Source: Diphasiastrum complanatum
Taxonomy: Eukaryota > Streptophyta > Lycopodiopsida > Lycopodiales > Lycopodiaceae
NCBI GenBank assembly: GCA_029204225.1
Contig: CM055109.1
Span: 41,212,544 to 41,276,543, forward strand
DNA length: 64,000 nt
Direction: 5' to 3'
Position 1 is the first letter of the stretch; the number at the start of each line of letters is the position of its first letter. Shown here one piece after another: positions 20,964 to 32,576 of this stretch. A program made the translations under genes and the position numbers. The notes under the pieces were generated by a model. It was not told the origin of the DNA. It saw nothing but the letters and a program-made list of their open reading frames with translations, and did not search any database.

Positions 20964-21802
20964 TGTAGAACACCTGATCAGACAGATCTCAATTCTACTA
21001 ACAAAGTGCGCAGTTTACTTGACAAAGGATGAGAAAGAAACGAACAGGAACTCGAAACATTTCTATTTGTAACCAACTCGAAAGATTCACAAAATTTATC
21101 TTGTAGCCAACTCGAAAGATTTCCAAAAGATTCTCAAAAGATTCATGAAATTTATCTTGCAACCAACTCAAAAGATTCTCGAAAGATTTGTGAAATTTAT
21201 CTTGCAGCCGACTCGAAAGATTCTCAAAACAATTTCTTGTGGAAGCTCGTGGTTTCTTGTTGAAGCTCAAAAGATTCGCGAACAAAATCTTGTCATGAAA
21301 TATTTTGTTTCTTGTTCAAATTCAAACCTCAGATGTCGTGAAATTGTTGCGAACAATTCGCGAAATATTCTACATTCTTCTTCAAGCTCAAAATTGTCAT
21401 CTGTCACGAACAATTCATGAAACACAAAAATATAGCGAAGAGACAAGTGTCACGAATAATTCGCGAAACACGTAGCTGTAACGAAGAGATAGACTGTCGC
21501 AAAATATTTGCGAACAAAAATTATTTGACCCTAGAAATAGAGCATCTAATTGAATATCAATCATCATAAATGGTTAGATCTACTATTACAGAATTAAAAG
21601 GCCAAAAGACCTATACATAAAAGATCAAAAGACGTATCTTGTAGCAATATAAATACATTGGCACTACTTTTTGTAACTAACTCACTCAATCAGAGATACA
21701 ACAACGAGATAAGACAACAAGAGATGTATATTGATGATTCAGATTCAGAGTTATAAAAATTTGTTTTTGATCAATAGTTTCTTATTATCTAAAATTGTCT
21801 AA
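20964..21802 (+). repeat. Copia 3' LTR (right edge approximate)
   Basis: The polypurine tract TTGAGAGGGAGC ends at 20963 and the LTR starts TGTAGAACACC. A TATAAATA box lies near 21652. The LTR probably ends near ...TCTAACA (about 21802). It contains tandem repeats and several CGCGAA motifs. Confidence 0.6.
21068..21227 (+). repeat. Tandem degenerate repeats inside the LTR
   Basis: Four copies of AACTCGAAAGATT-like words alternate with AAATTTATCTTG(C/T)A, at variable spacing. Confidence 0.75.
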
Positions 21803-21954
21803 CAGTTGTCTCTTAATTCCGCACGTTTATTCAATCAAGGCAAAAACTGTTCTATTAGTACATAGATCATAAATAGACCCGATTGAAGACATCAATATTA
21901 GTTTGTTTTATTCAAACTTTCATCATGTTCTCAGAGGAAGAATTGTTACCATTT

Positions 21955-24537
21955 TTTCTATATACAAAGGATTGAATAAGATCACTATAAAACATAGGTA
22001 TCCAATGCCCAAGATTGATGATCTACTGGATGCGTTGCAAGGTGCAACCATTTTCAGTAAGATAGATCTCAAAAGTGGATACCATCAAACATGGATTCGA
22101 GATGAAGACGTCCAGAAGATGGCCTTCCAAACTTGTTTCGATCATTATGAGGTTTTGGCTAGGCCATTTGGGCTAACCAATGTCCCAGCCATGTTCATGA
22201 TGCTCATGAATGATGTCTTGTGAGACTATGTGGGCAAGTTTGTCGTCAATTTTATTGACGATATATTGGTTTTTAGTAAAGCGGTCGAGGAGCACGAGAT
22301 TCATCTCAAGACCACTTTTGGCAAGTTACAAGCTTCTTTCTTGTACGCTAATGCTCAGAAGACAGAGTTGTGTAAGACTCGTGTCGAGTATTTGGGTCAC
22401 ATAGTGAAAACTGAGGGTATTTTGATTGACCCAGCCAAGGTGGCTGTGGCTAAGATGTGGCCGAGGCCTGTCGATATATGCCAATTGCAATCTTTCTTAG
22501 GCTTTTGTAAGTTTTATCAGTGGTTTGTTAGGAATTATTTCTAGGTAGCTGCTCCTCTAATGGACCAGTTATGGAAAAACACCACTGTGGTTCAATGGGA
22601 TGCTGAAGCTCAGCAACGTTTTGAGAACTTGAAGGAGTCTGTGGCCATGGCTCCAGTCCTCAAGATTGTGGATACCCGGAAACCTTTTGACCTAGAGACA
22701 GATGCAACTGGCATTACCGTAGGTGAAGTGTTGAGCCAAGAGGGTAGACCAGTAGCCTTTGAGAGTAAGAAGTTGACACCAACTCAACAAAGATATCCTA
22801 CACACGAGCAAGATCTGTTACCATAATATATGCACTCAAGGTGTGGAGATATTATTTATATGGTGCCAAGCTTTATGTGTACGCAGATCATCATACTTTA
22901 AAGTATTTTTGCACTCAGCCATATTTGAAAGGCCACCAAGCTCGGTGGACCAAACTGATGCAGAAATTTCACTTGAAATTTCACTTCTGAAGAGGGAAGG
23001 AAAATGTGGTCGTTGATGCACTATCTCGTATACTGCATCAGATGAGCTTTACTGTGGTTGACACCCATCTCATGGAGGAGATTAAGAAGGATCAAGAAAA
23101 GGACCCACATTGTTAGCGTGTGTGGCCTAATGCACGTAAGGTAGTCAACCAAACAGAAGAGTCAGTTGAGGCTGTCGCTTCCGTAAAGGAACACACCAGT
23201 ACACATCTAACATACACCATGAAGGATGGTATGTTATTGAGAAATGAAAGAGTTTTCATGCCAGACGTGAAGGATCTTTGTCGTAATATACTTCATGAAT
23301 GCCATGATAGTCCCTACGCAGGGCACCCTAGTATTGATAAGACTAGTGAGCTTTCAAGAAGGCATTATTTCTGGCCATGATTGCAGCGGGATGTAAGAGA
23401 GTACATCCAGCGTTGCACGACTTGTCAAGTGAACAAGGCCGAGAGAGTAAGTCCTCCGGGCTTGCTACATCCACTTGAGATACCTACAAGAAGGTGGGAA
23501 AGCATCTCTATGGATTTTATTGTTGGGCTACCCAGGACCCAGAAGGGATTAAATTCTGTTATGGTAGTGGTAGACAAGTTTTCCAAGATGGCTCACTTCA
23601 TTACAATGACCAAGAAGGTACAGCTCCGCAAGTTGCTGAGTTGTTTATTGAGAATATTGTCAGGTTACATGGCCTTCCGAAGTCCATTATTTCTAACAGG
23701 GATCCCAAGTTTACAGAAAATTTCTAGATTGAGGTGTTTTCTAAGCTGAGAACACAGTTGCAGATGAGTAGCTCTGAGCATCCTCAGACGGATGGTCAGA
23801 CAGATCGAGTGAACCAGATCTTGGAAGATATGCTTAGGGCATATATTAGTAGTATGCAAACAGACTGGGTAAAGCATTTATCGATGTTGGAGTTTGTGTA
23901 CAATGATAAGCGACATGCGTCCATTGGATTGAGTCCATTTGAGCTCAATTATGGTTTCAAGCCACTTAGTCCTACATCCACATGGGGTACCTAGTAGTGT
24001 TGTAGAGCTTTTGGCTTAGATGCAACATAAGCTAGAGATGGCACGAGATAACTTGTCCAAGGCTATAGCTAGGGTAGAGAGTTATACCTGTGAGAATCGT
24101 ACCTATCGAAAATTTGATAATGGAGATTGGGTGTATTTACTAGTCCCTTCGAAGTCAAACTACGCACATGAAAATGCATCAAGTTATCTCCTAGGTATTG
24201 TGAACCATGGTTAATTATTAAGAAGGCGAGCCAAGTAGCTTATAAGCTACAACTACCTGTGGGATGCAAGGTGCATCCAATATTTCATGTTAGCAAACTG
24301 AAGAAATGTTTTCATGATGGCGATAGCCTGGTGGAAGGTTTAGTATCTCTAGAGGATAAAGACACCATAGGTTATGGGCCAGAAAGAGTTCTAGATAGAA
24401 GGGAGTGACGTTTGCGTAATCGCCTCCTTCAAGAGTATCTAGTACCTTGGAAAGGGCATCCGTTGTAAGATGCTACTTGGGAGATGCGATAGGCATTGTA
24501 GAAGTCTTACCCAGAGTTTGTCTTCGAGGACAGATGA
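21955..24537 (+). pseudogene. Ty3/gypsy (chromovirus-like) pol: RT, RNase H, integrase, chromodomain-like end
   Basis: This is a nearly full 3' two-thirds of a gypsy pol. RT shows [31 protein letters not shown] and the active-site FIDDILVFSK. RNase H has LETDATG and VAFESKKLTPTQQRYPTHEQ. Integrase shows H..H..C..C (ECHDSPYAGHPSID to CTTCQVNK), MDFIVGLPRTQKG, SNRDPKFTENF and SEHPQTDGQTDRVNQ, where the usual third acidic Glu is Asp. The tail has HPIFHVSKLKK and a chromodomain-like EYLVPWKGHP..DATWE, ending in a stop at 24535. In-frame stops (near 22221, 22542, 23378) and frameshifts (near 22823, 23620) inactivate it. Gag, protease and the RT start are lost at the junction with the copia LTR. 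Confidence 0.93.
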
Positions 24538-24540
24538 CTT

Positions 24541-25107
24541 GCCAGAGGAGGGAAGAATTTTTAGAGCCTAGTTATGGCTCTATCATGATCTCGGCACGAC
24601 CGGTTACCAAAGGGCCTGAGGCCTAGTGTTGGCAAGGGTCGTTGACCAGGACATCTGTCTCAAGTAGGGACTAGTACATCACAAGTAGTGATCCGGTGTG
24701 GCCGCTTGACAAGCTGTCAGAGACGCGGTGTGTCTTGACCATTGGGACCCTAGCCGTCAGTGACGATATGCTAGCCGGCAAGTAGTCGGGATGATCAAGA
24801 GGGACACAAGTCTTTGGCGGGGCATAGGGGTGGTACCCTATGAGTCACTCAGTATTCACAAGTCACAAGGGTCATGCATGCCAAGTGGACTGATCACCCA
24901 CAGGTGGATGCTATGTGCCAGTTGATAGGAATAGTAGGTAGAAGGACTCAAAGAGGGGGTGCCTATGGTTGGGAGGTTGATTCTACACACCGGCCTTCTA
25001 GGATTCACAAGCTTGGAGAGACTTGCTTGTGACATTGATAATCAATTACAGAAGTTAATTTGAATTTTGAATTTGAAATTCATCAAGAAACTGTTTTTCT
25101 AATTACA
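24541..25107 (+). repeat. Gypsy polypurine tract and 3' LTR (edges approximate)
   Basis: GCCAGAGGAGGGAAGAA directly follows the pol stop and is a typical gypsy polypurine tract. A GC-richer LTR follows, beginning about 24558 and ending near ...CTAATTACA. The expected TG start is degenerate. No second copy is present in the window to fix the borders. Confidence 0.55.
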
Positions 25108-25529
25108 ATGTTCGTTTGATTCCAGTATTCTTGGTTGTTGTGTGCTGGATTATTATACATAGCTCTGCAACTCGTTCCCTACTGATTTGGATCAGCAAAT
25201 CTTGTCTACATAGCAACGATCGTGTTGTCGGTTTCACTCTCCAAAGTCTTACATTCTTTGTAAGTTCATATTATTCCGATTTTTTTACAAAACTTTGATT
25301 CATATGTTGAATATAGCTCTCTGTACAATATAGCAACACTTTTGATAGTTATATACATATATCAATTATATAATGTTTTCTAGTTTTCAATACATATATA
25401 TATACAAAATGTGGTAGGTAGGAAATAGAAAGTTGTCTACATGTCAACTAAATAATGTTCTTTGTTTTTGTACTTTTAAAACATTGCAACAATTTCAATA
25501 GTGGTGTACATATCAATTATATAATGTTG

Positions 25530-25533
<4 letters not shown>

Positions 25534-25566
<33 letters not shown>
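25534..25566. repeat. (TA)n microsatellite
   Basis: A pure TA run followed by TTTA repeats. Confidence 0.95.
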
Positions 25567-25570
<4 letters not shown>

Positions 25571-25859
25571 TTATTTATTTAAACTTATGTACATTTGCGC
25601 ATGTGTATGGGTGCATCCTCCTCCCCTTACCCATGCATGAACTTTTTTTAATTAAAAAACTTGAGGAGGAGAATGCATGTATGAGGAAAAGGATGCATCG
25701 CCCTCCTCCCCATGTGCAATTGGATTAAATGGGTTTTTAATTTGGACATCGTATAATAAATAACATAATTATTATGAGAATTATTATTCTTATTCTGAGA
25801 ATTATTATTATGAGATTTTCATAATTATTTGTAACGACCTGTTCATTTTCTCGCTAGCA

Positions 25860-27309
25860 TTCACACACACACACACTCTCTCTCTCTCAATTCTAGCATT
25901 CTCTCTCTTTCTCTCTCGCATTTGGAAATTGAGCAGGTAATCTCTCTTCTCTCTCTTTCTCTCTCTCTCTCTTACCTATCTATTTGTCTCTCTCGCATGT
26001 TTTGAACGATTTCTGGATCGCGATTATCTCTCTCTCTCATGCGCATTCTGGAGGCTGGATTTCTGGATTTGGAGTCTCCCTGATCTCTGACACCCATTGC
26101 CCCCAGCTTTGCCTGTGGATGCTTTGTACCATAGCTTGAGGTACGAGTCCTGTCCTAAGGTAATTCTGCTTGATTTTTCATTTGCTGCTGGTGATGCGGA
26201 TGATGATAGTGGGTCATTTCCGCTTTCCCCTGCGCTTTCCCCTGAACTACCACAAGACTGCTCTTTTTTCTTCAATGGAAAATGTGTGTGTGTGTGTTTT
26301 CTCATTGACGATGGTTCCTAAATATGAAAACTTGCTTGCTGTTGTGGGCCTGGATTGGATCTGCTAACAGCAAAAAATCTAACGGACTCAAAATCTGTTG
26401 TTTGCTACCCTGAATTCTGGTGTTTAAACGTTGCAAGTCCAATTCAAAGCACAAAATAATCTGTTGTTTGCTGCCGTGAATTCAAGATCCGTGTCTAGAT
26501 GCATGCACTGCTGAGATGCTGAGAGAGTGCGATCTCAGAGGAAAGAGAGACGTTGATACGATCAGGTGAGAGAGAGAGAGAGAGAGAGAGAGCCGCTCTC
26601 TTTTTTCCCAGTATTATTATGAGATGTGGTAGCTGACAAAGTGTTTCTTCTTCAGTTCTCATAATGATTGCATAGTAGTATCAAGCATTGGGATTACTGC
26701 TGAGGGCCTGCATTGCGTTGATTCATGGGTGCCTGGCTTGGCCGTGGAGGAGTGGCAACGCAAGGAGCTAATGTTGGATCGGGCTGATGTTGGCAGTAAC
26801 TATTGTCATACATCTGTTGCTACGGAAGTGAGATTTTGGTGTTCGCGGGGCAGAGAGAGAGAGAGAGAGGTGTTAATTGAAATGGATCTTGTGCCAAATG
26901 TTGTTGCTGGCGAAGGCTAAGAGAAGGGTGGGTTGACATGTTATCTTATCTGCTAAGTAGTAGTGATGGCAAAGACAAAGCCTCAAATTGGCCACAAGCC
27001 GGATTCCAGCAGAGGTTAGATTCTTGAGTCTCCCATTGAATTTAGTGTTGGCTCTGAAAGATTTCAACTTTTGTTGAAAGCAAATTTGCAATGTTTACAT
27101 ATCCGATTTCATTATGAAATTCACCCATCCTGTCTTGGAGATGTATGCATGCTGTGCTCTCGCTCGCTCGCTCGCTCTCTCTCTCTCTCCCCCCCCCCCC
27201 CCCCCCCCCACAACATCCTTTGCGTTGTTGAATATATTATTGTGCTCTGGCTCTTTATCTCCAATATATACATTGAAGTATAGTTCATTGGGGCATCCCG
27301 CTCGATATT

Positions 27310-27310
<1 letters not shown>
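25860..27310 (+). other. Possible genic island (CT-rich leader, candidate exons)
   Basis: Unlike its AT-rich retroelement surroundings, this stretch is balanced in composition. It starts with CT-rich DNA like a plant 5' UTR (25861-26040) with a splice-donor-like GAGCAG/GTAATC. Candidate coding pieces lie at 26097-26321 (includes ALPVDALYHSLRYESCPKVI) and 26729-26920 (includes GLAVEEWQRKELMLDRADVG). I recognise neither. There are GA and CT/C runs at 26570-26592 and 27168-27209. It may be a decayed gene, a non-coding transcript or unique intergenic DNA. Confidence 0.3.
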
Positions 27311-28092
<782 letters not shown>

Positions 28093-28202
28093 ATTGACCT
28101 CGACAAAGTACTCTTCCTCCAACAATTTCTGGATGAATTTGTAGGATGATATCATCCTCTGGCAGATTCTGCAGACTCTTTTTCCGGCCTTGAATGCTTC
28201 AG

Positions 28203-28304
28203 ACGCTTGCTTCTAATTTGCTGAAGGGTTTCATCACACATTCTTCACTGCTCACGCTTGCTTCTAATTTGTTGAAGGGTTTCATCACACATTCTTCACT
28301 ACTC
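28203..28304 (+). repeat. Tandem duplication, 51-bp unit
   Basis: ACGCTTGCTTCTAATTTG... is repeated from 28254 with one or two changes. Confidence 0.9.
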
Positions 28305-28312
28305 TTTTTTCA

Positions 28313-28534
28313 ACAATAGCCTTATTATCAAAGCAGAAACTGAGCATCAATTGGTCAAATGATGTCGTTCACCACATGATCATTGTGATTCTTTTCTCTG
28401 GAATACTCGCTCGAAGAACAAGAACACTTTGAAGAGTACGAACAATAGCCTTATTATTAGAGCAAAAATTGAGCATCAATTGGTTAGATTCTTCTTTATA
28501 GGATGTCTTTCACCATATGATCATTGTGATTCTT
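28313..28534 (+). repeat. Direct duplication, period about 130 bp
   Basis: CAATAGCCTTATTAT at 28313 recurs at 28443. GAGCATCAATTGGT and ATGATCATTGTGATTCTT follow in both copies. Confidence 0.85.
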
Positions 28535-28619
28535 CGCAAATAATGATATTTTCTTGAACGTATAATTTCTTTACCTTCATTTTCAGATGCCCGTCATGTA
28601 AAGAAGATATTCAAGTCGG

Positions 28620-29930
28620 AAGAACAATGAAAATAGTGTGCTCACACACATTAGTAGACTCTATCTAATTATTTGTTTGGATTTAAATTTTTTGTCAATA
28701 AGTGTTAAAAATGCTTTTATCAATAAAAGTATTAAAATAATGACCTGAATTCAAAAAGTCATAACTACAATATTTTTTTACTCTTCTACCTAAATCCAGC
28801 AAGTATATGCATGACAATATTTGATTTCAGTTTGACTAAGATTTTTAAAGATCCTATTCAGTTAGATGATGTTTTACGCCTTTCACAGAATTTGTTAACT
28901 TTTTTTCAAGTTAAATATCTTCTAAGTATGAGCTCCAATTCAAGTGATGTAGAAAACAATATTGCTCTATTTTTTGAGATCTTTGCATTGACTATATGGA
29001 TGATTAGTTTAAAGTGATTTTATAATGTGACCCATAATCAGGCTACCAAACTTTATGTGATTGTACATATTCTGAAACATTGATTTTGGATCCTCAAATC
29101 ATTATTCTATCTCTCACTCTCTTAATACAAGTTTAAATCATTATTCAGTCTCTCAAATCCCAATCAGCAAGTAGTTACTCCAGAGTTTGTACGAAACATT
29201 ATTTCATATAGAAAGCACATCCGCCTGAAACCACCAGTACAAGTCAAACAAGACTATTTTTAACATAAAATTTGAGTCAGAATCCTTCTTTATGCTCAAA
29301 AGTGATAAATTACAATTTAAAATATAGTAGGATGTCTGCTTAAAATAGAGTGTCATGTTTACTATTTTTGATAGGTATCCATGGCCATCTCTCTTGGGTT
29401 GCTATTGTTTTCTTGATTCTGACGAAATCCATGTTAACTTTGACTTGCAGGATAAATGAACAAAGGTTGTGAATATCATGTCTGAAAACCCCAACCAGCA
29501 AGTAGTTACCTCGGAGTTTGTATGAAACAATGTTTCATATAGAACTTCAGTTTCTGAGAACACATCCGCTTGAAGGAAGAGATTGGCCCGTAGGAGACAA
29601 GCCAAGAGTAGGGCTTTGCTAGCATGTAGTATAGGCACTGCAGGTGTGTCCCTACATAGCGATGGTACATTGACTTTACATGCTAGTGTACAATCACTTA
29701 GCAGTGGTGCAGTAGGCACATCGGGAGTAGCGAAACCAGTTTGGTTGTAGGTGTGCCTCCACATAGCTATCATCCGTTGACATTACATCATGTCATGGTA
29801 CCATTACCTCAACGTCTTGTTGTAGAGTTTGTTGGAAGTAGTGCATTTTCATCAAACTGTGGGAGTCCATCCACCCAGTTTAGGTCATCCGAGATAGGGG
29901 TAGCAACAGAGAAGGTAGAGTTGGTTACAC
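28620..29930. other. No gene recognised; one diverged duplication
   Basis: CAGCAAGTAGTTAC...GAGTTTGTA near 29165 recurs near 29495, about 330 bases later. Frames at 28811-29017, 29402-29773 (minus) and 29741-29983 resemble nothing known to me. Confidence 0.5.
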
Positions 29931-29935
29931 TCGAA

Positions 29936-30460
29936 TTTTTTTTGATGACTCGAATTTTTCTAATGTCTCGAATTTTTTCATAAAGATTCGAATTTTTTCA
30001 AAATGACTCGAATTTTGGAACGACTCGAATTTTTGAGACTCAAATTTTTGAGACTCGAATTTTTGGGACAACTCAAATTTTCTGAAAGACTCGAAATTTT
30101 TCAAAGACTCAAAAATTTGAAAAGTCATTTAAAAACTCAAATTTTTCAAAAACTCAAAAATTTGAGCTTTCCAAAAAATTCGATTTTTTGGAAAGCTCAA
30201 ATTTTTTAATGACTCGAAAAACTCAAATTTTTAAGAAGACTCGAATTTTAAGAACAACTCAAATTTCTAGAATGACTCGAATTTTTTTAAAGACACGAAT
30301 AATTTGATGACTCGAATTTTTTCCAACACTTGAAATTTTTCGAAAGACTTAATTTTTTCAAAGACTCGAATTTTTTCCAAAACTCGATTTTTCTCAAGAC
30401 TCGAGATTCTCGATGACTTGAATTTTTCTCAAGACTTGATTTTTTCCTAGACTCGAATGG
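29936..30460. repeat. Degenerate array of CTCGAATTTTT words
   Basis: About 30 occurrences of GACTCGAATTTTT or close variants fill some 525 bases. Spacers vary in length and are A/T-rich, unlike a fixed-period satellite. Frames on both strands are FE/LK-rich by-products. Confidence 0.9.
30157..30207. repeat. Perfect 24-bp inverted repeat, 3-base loop
   Basis: Bases 30157-30180 and 30184-30207 are exact reverse complements around TCG, within the CTCGAATTTTT array. Confidence 0.9.
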
Positions 30461-30839
30461 ACGACCACGTACATACACACACATACATCGGCCATCGACA
30501 TTCCTCCTAAATCATCGCTGCTCGCCCGTCAACGAGATACTGAAAACAAGCCAAAGTTTTCCTACATCAAAGAGGCTCAAATTCCTACAGTGGAGTTGCA
30601 TGGAAAGTCCACTTTACTCAATTAACTCAACTATCAAGGATTCACATGTAAAACTACATACATGGATATTGCATGTATTGCATGTCAACTCCCAAAACTA
30701 CCTAGACATGTGTAGATCATGTAAACTACTTTGCATGTTGCATGCACTGATTGCATGTTGCATGCATGCACTCTGAACAACTATGCATGTTATCTAAACT
30801 TTTGCATGACATCATAAATGAATCTATCTAGCTGAGAAT

Positions 30840-31400
30840 TGCAATCTAGTCGAGATGTTATTGAACTGATCCGGTCAAGATTTGATCCAACTGACTCAAA
30901 GACTCGGTCGAGATCATGACCAGAGGACTCGGTCGAGATCGTGACCAGAGACGCTGTCGAGATCGTGACCAGAGGACATGGTCGAGATCGTGATCAAAAC
31001 CCGCGGTTGAGATCGTGACCAAAAGCTGCAGTCGAGATCTGACCAAAACCCGCGGTTGAGATCTGACCAAAATCCGCGGTTGAGATCGTGACCAAAACAC
31101 GCGGTCGAGATCTGAACCAAAATGGCTCGATCGAGATTTGACATTTTTTTGGACCCGATTGAGATTTGACGCTCTTTTGGACCCGATCGAGATTTGACGT
31201 TTTTTTGGACCCGATCGAGAGACTTTTTTCTTTAAATTTTTGTAAGGGATGACGGATTCGGCTGAGACATTAACGGAGGGTCGCGGTTGAGATGTTGATG
31301 ACAAAATTGGCTGAGATGTGAACGAACGAGATCTCAACTGAGATGAGAGAGGAGGACTCAGTTGAGAGCGTAATGGAGGAGCTCGGCTGAGAGGGTGACA
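30840..31400. repeat. Degenerate array of GGTCGAGATC(GTGACC) words
   Basis: A core CGGTCGAGATCGTGACCA recurs about every 27-30 bases (30900-31120). It changes to GACCCGATCGAGATTTGAC (31120-31220) and then CGGCTGAGATG-like words (31250-31400). The 235-codon minus-strand frame across it (31565-30858) is Arg/Ser/Leu-rich through the repeat and is probably not a gene. Confidence 0.88.
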
Positions 31401-31514
31401 GAAGGACAAATAGGCATAAAGGAGCGTGAAAGAGAGGGTGAAACATGGTAACTCGTTAGCGTGGAGGCTGATGGAGTTGAGAGGAATGTTGTGGATGGAG
31501 GATGAAAGAATGAA

Positions 31515-31820
31515 GTGGAGGTAGGTTTGCAAGGCATGTGCAGATCGTTTGATACTCATCTTCACCTACACTACTTCATGTTGGATGGAAAGTTTGGAAT
31601 CTATCTTTTGATTTATGATGGTGACATTGGTGACATTGTTTTCACTAACCTTTGTGGATATTCGAGATCAAGCATTGATGAGATCTTGTTGGATCTAGAT
31701 CATATGTTTGAGAGGGAGTATTTCCAGAGTTTCAGGTCTAAAGATATTCATATCTTTGATATCTTTGATGTTCAAGAGAAAGGTAAGCAAGTGGAAGTGA
31801 CACATTTTGATAAGAAATGA
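31515..31820 (+). other. Unassigned 101-codon open frame
   Basis: The frame begins at GTG (first ATG at codon 8) and encodes an Asp/Ile/Phe-rich product with GKFGIYLLIYDGDIGDIVFT and DEILLDLDHMFEREYFQSF. It lies right after the repeat array and before a minus-strand retroelement leader. No family recognised; it may be a fragment of an unknown element or chance. Confidence 0.25.
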
Positions 31821-32576
31821 CGAGCTTTGGATCCTCCTATGTTTGGTTTGCAAGGGATGTTTCTTGTTTTCCCCGAAAGCTTCTTGTCCTTTTGTATTTT
31901 AAGGCATCCTTTATGAAGACCCGCTTTTGATAGAACTTCCTCCAATCGAGCTTTCTTATTGTATCACTTCCCCTTCTTGCCATAATAATTGCATTTGAAT
32001 CTCTTAATTGCCTCCATAAGTTGCCTCCTATTGATACCATGATGAGGAAGCACGTACTTGTACACAAAGTGCAAACTTGTGAAAGGATTCTTCAAAGTGA
32101 TTTTGTGACCCTCAAGAAACTAGGTTTGAACACATCAAATATCTAAAAGATCTAGTTCACTAATCTAAGAATCACCCAAAATCTAGTCAATGTGAAAAAT
32201 GGATCTCATCTAGTTCACACAAACTTGACATGTAAGATTTGCCTCAAACACATGAAAATCAAACCCAATCACCCCTTTTGGACTCACTCTTGACCCAAAT
32301 ACTCTAACCTTTAGAAATTGGTTTGACAACAAACTATGTCATAGATTTTCACCAATGCTTGAACAATTTGAAGAAATTGATATTTAGAGATTCACCAAGA
32401 TCTCAACCAAAATTGTACACTCAAATATGGACTCCTCTCTATTCTAGACACCCAATGAGATCACAACTTGACCCTCACACTCTCACAAAGAAAGCTTGAC
32501 TAGAACCAATTTGAACTTTACACAATCACATGCCAATTCTACACTTTAAATTTTCTTGTACACAAAGTACACATAT
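31820..32576 (-). pseudogene. Retroelement leader and gag start, related to element N
   Basis: On the minus strand, 32560-32100 is a diverged copy of the element N leader (about 6840-7460). It leads into a gag-like frame starting MVSIGGNLWRQLRDSNAI (32043 down to 31837). Element N has the matching VSIGG start at about 7517. The downstream gag is degenerate and the element ends near 31820. The other side is cut by family X at about 32577. Confidence 0.6.

Noticed and set aside
29936-30460. Motif array as a CRISPR array
   Set aside because: The core is only about 11-13 bases, spacers are short and low in complexity, and no cas-like gene is present.
30858-31565. 235-codon minus-strand open frame
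   Set aside because: Its Arg/Ser/Leu/Asp-rich product follows the degenerate repeat array. The repeat explains the absence of stops.
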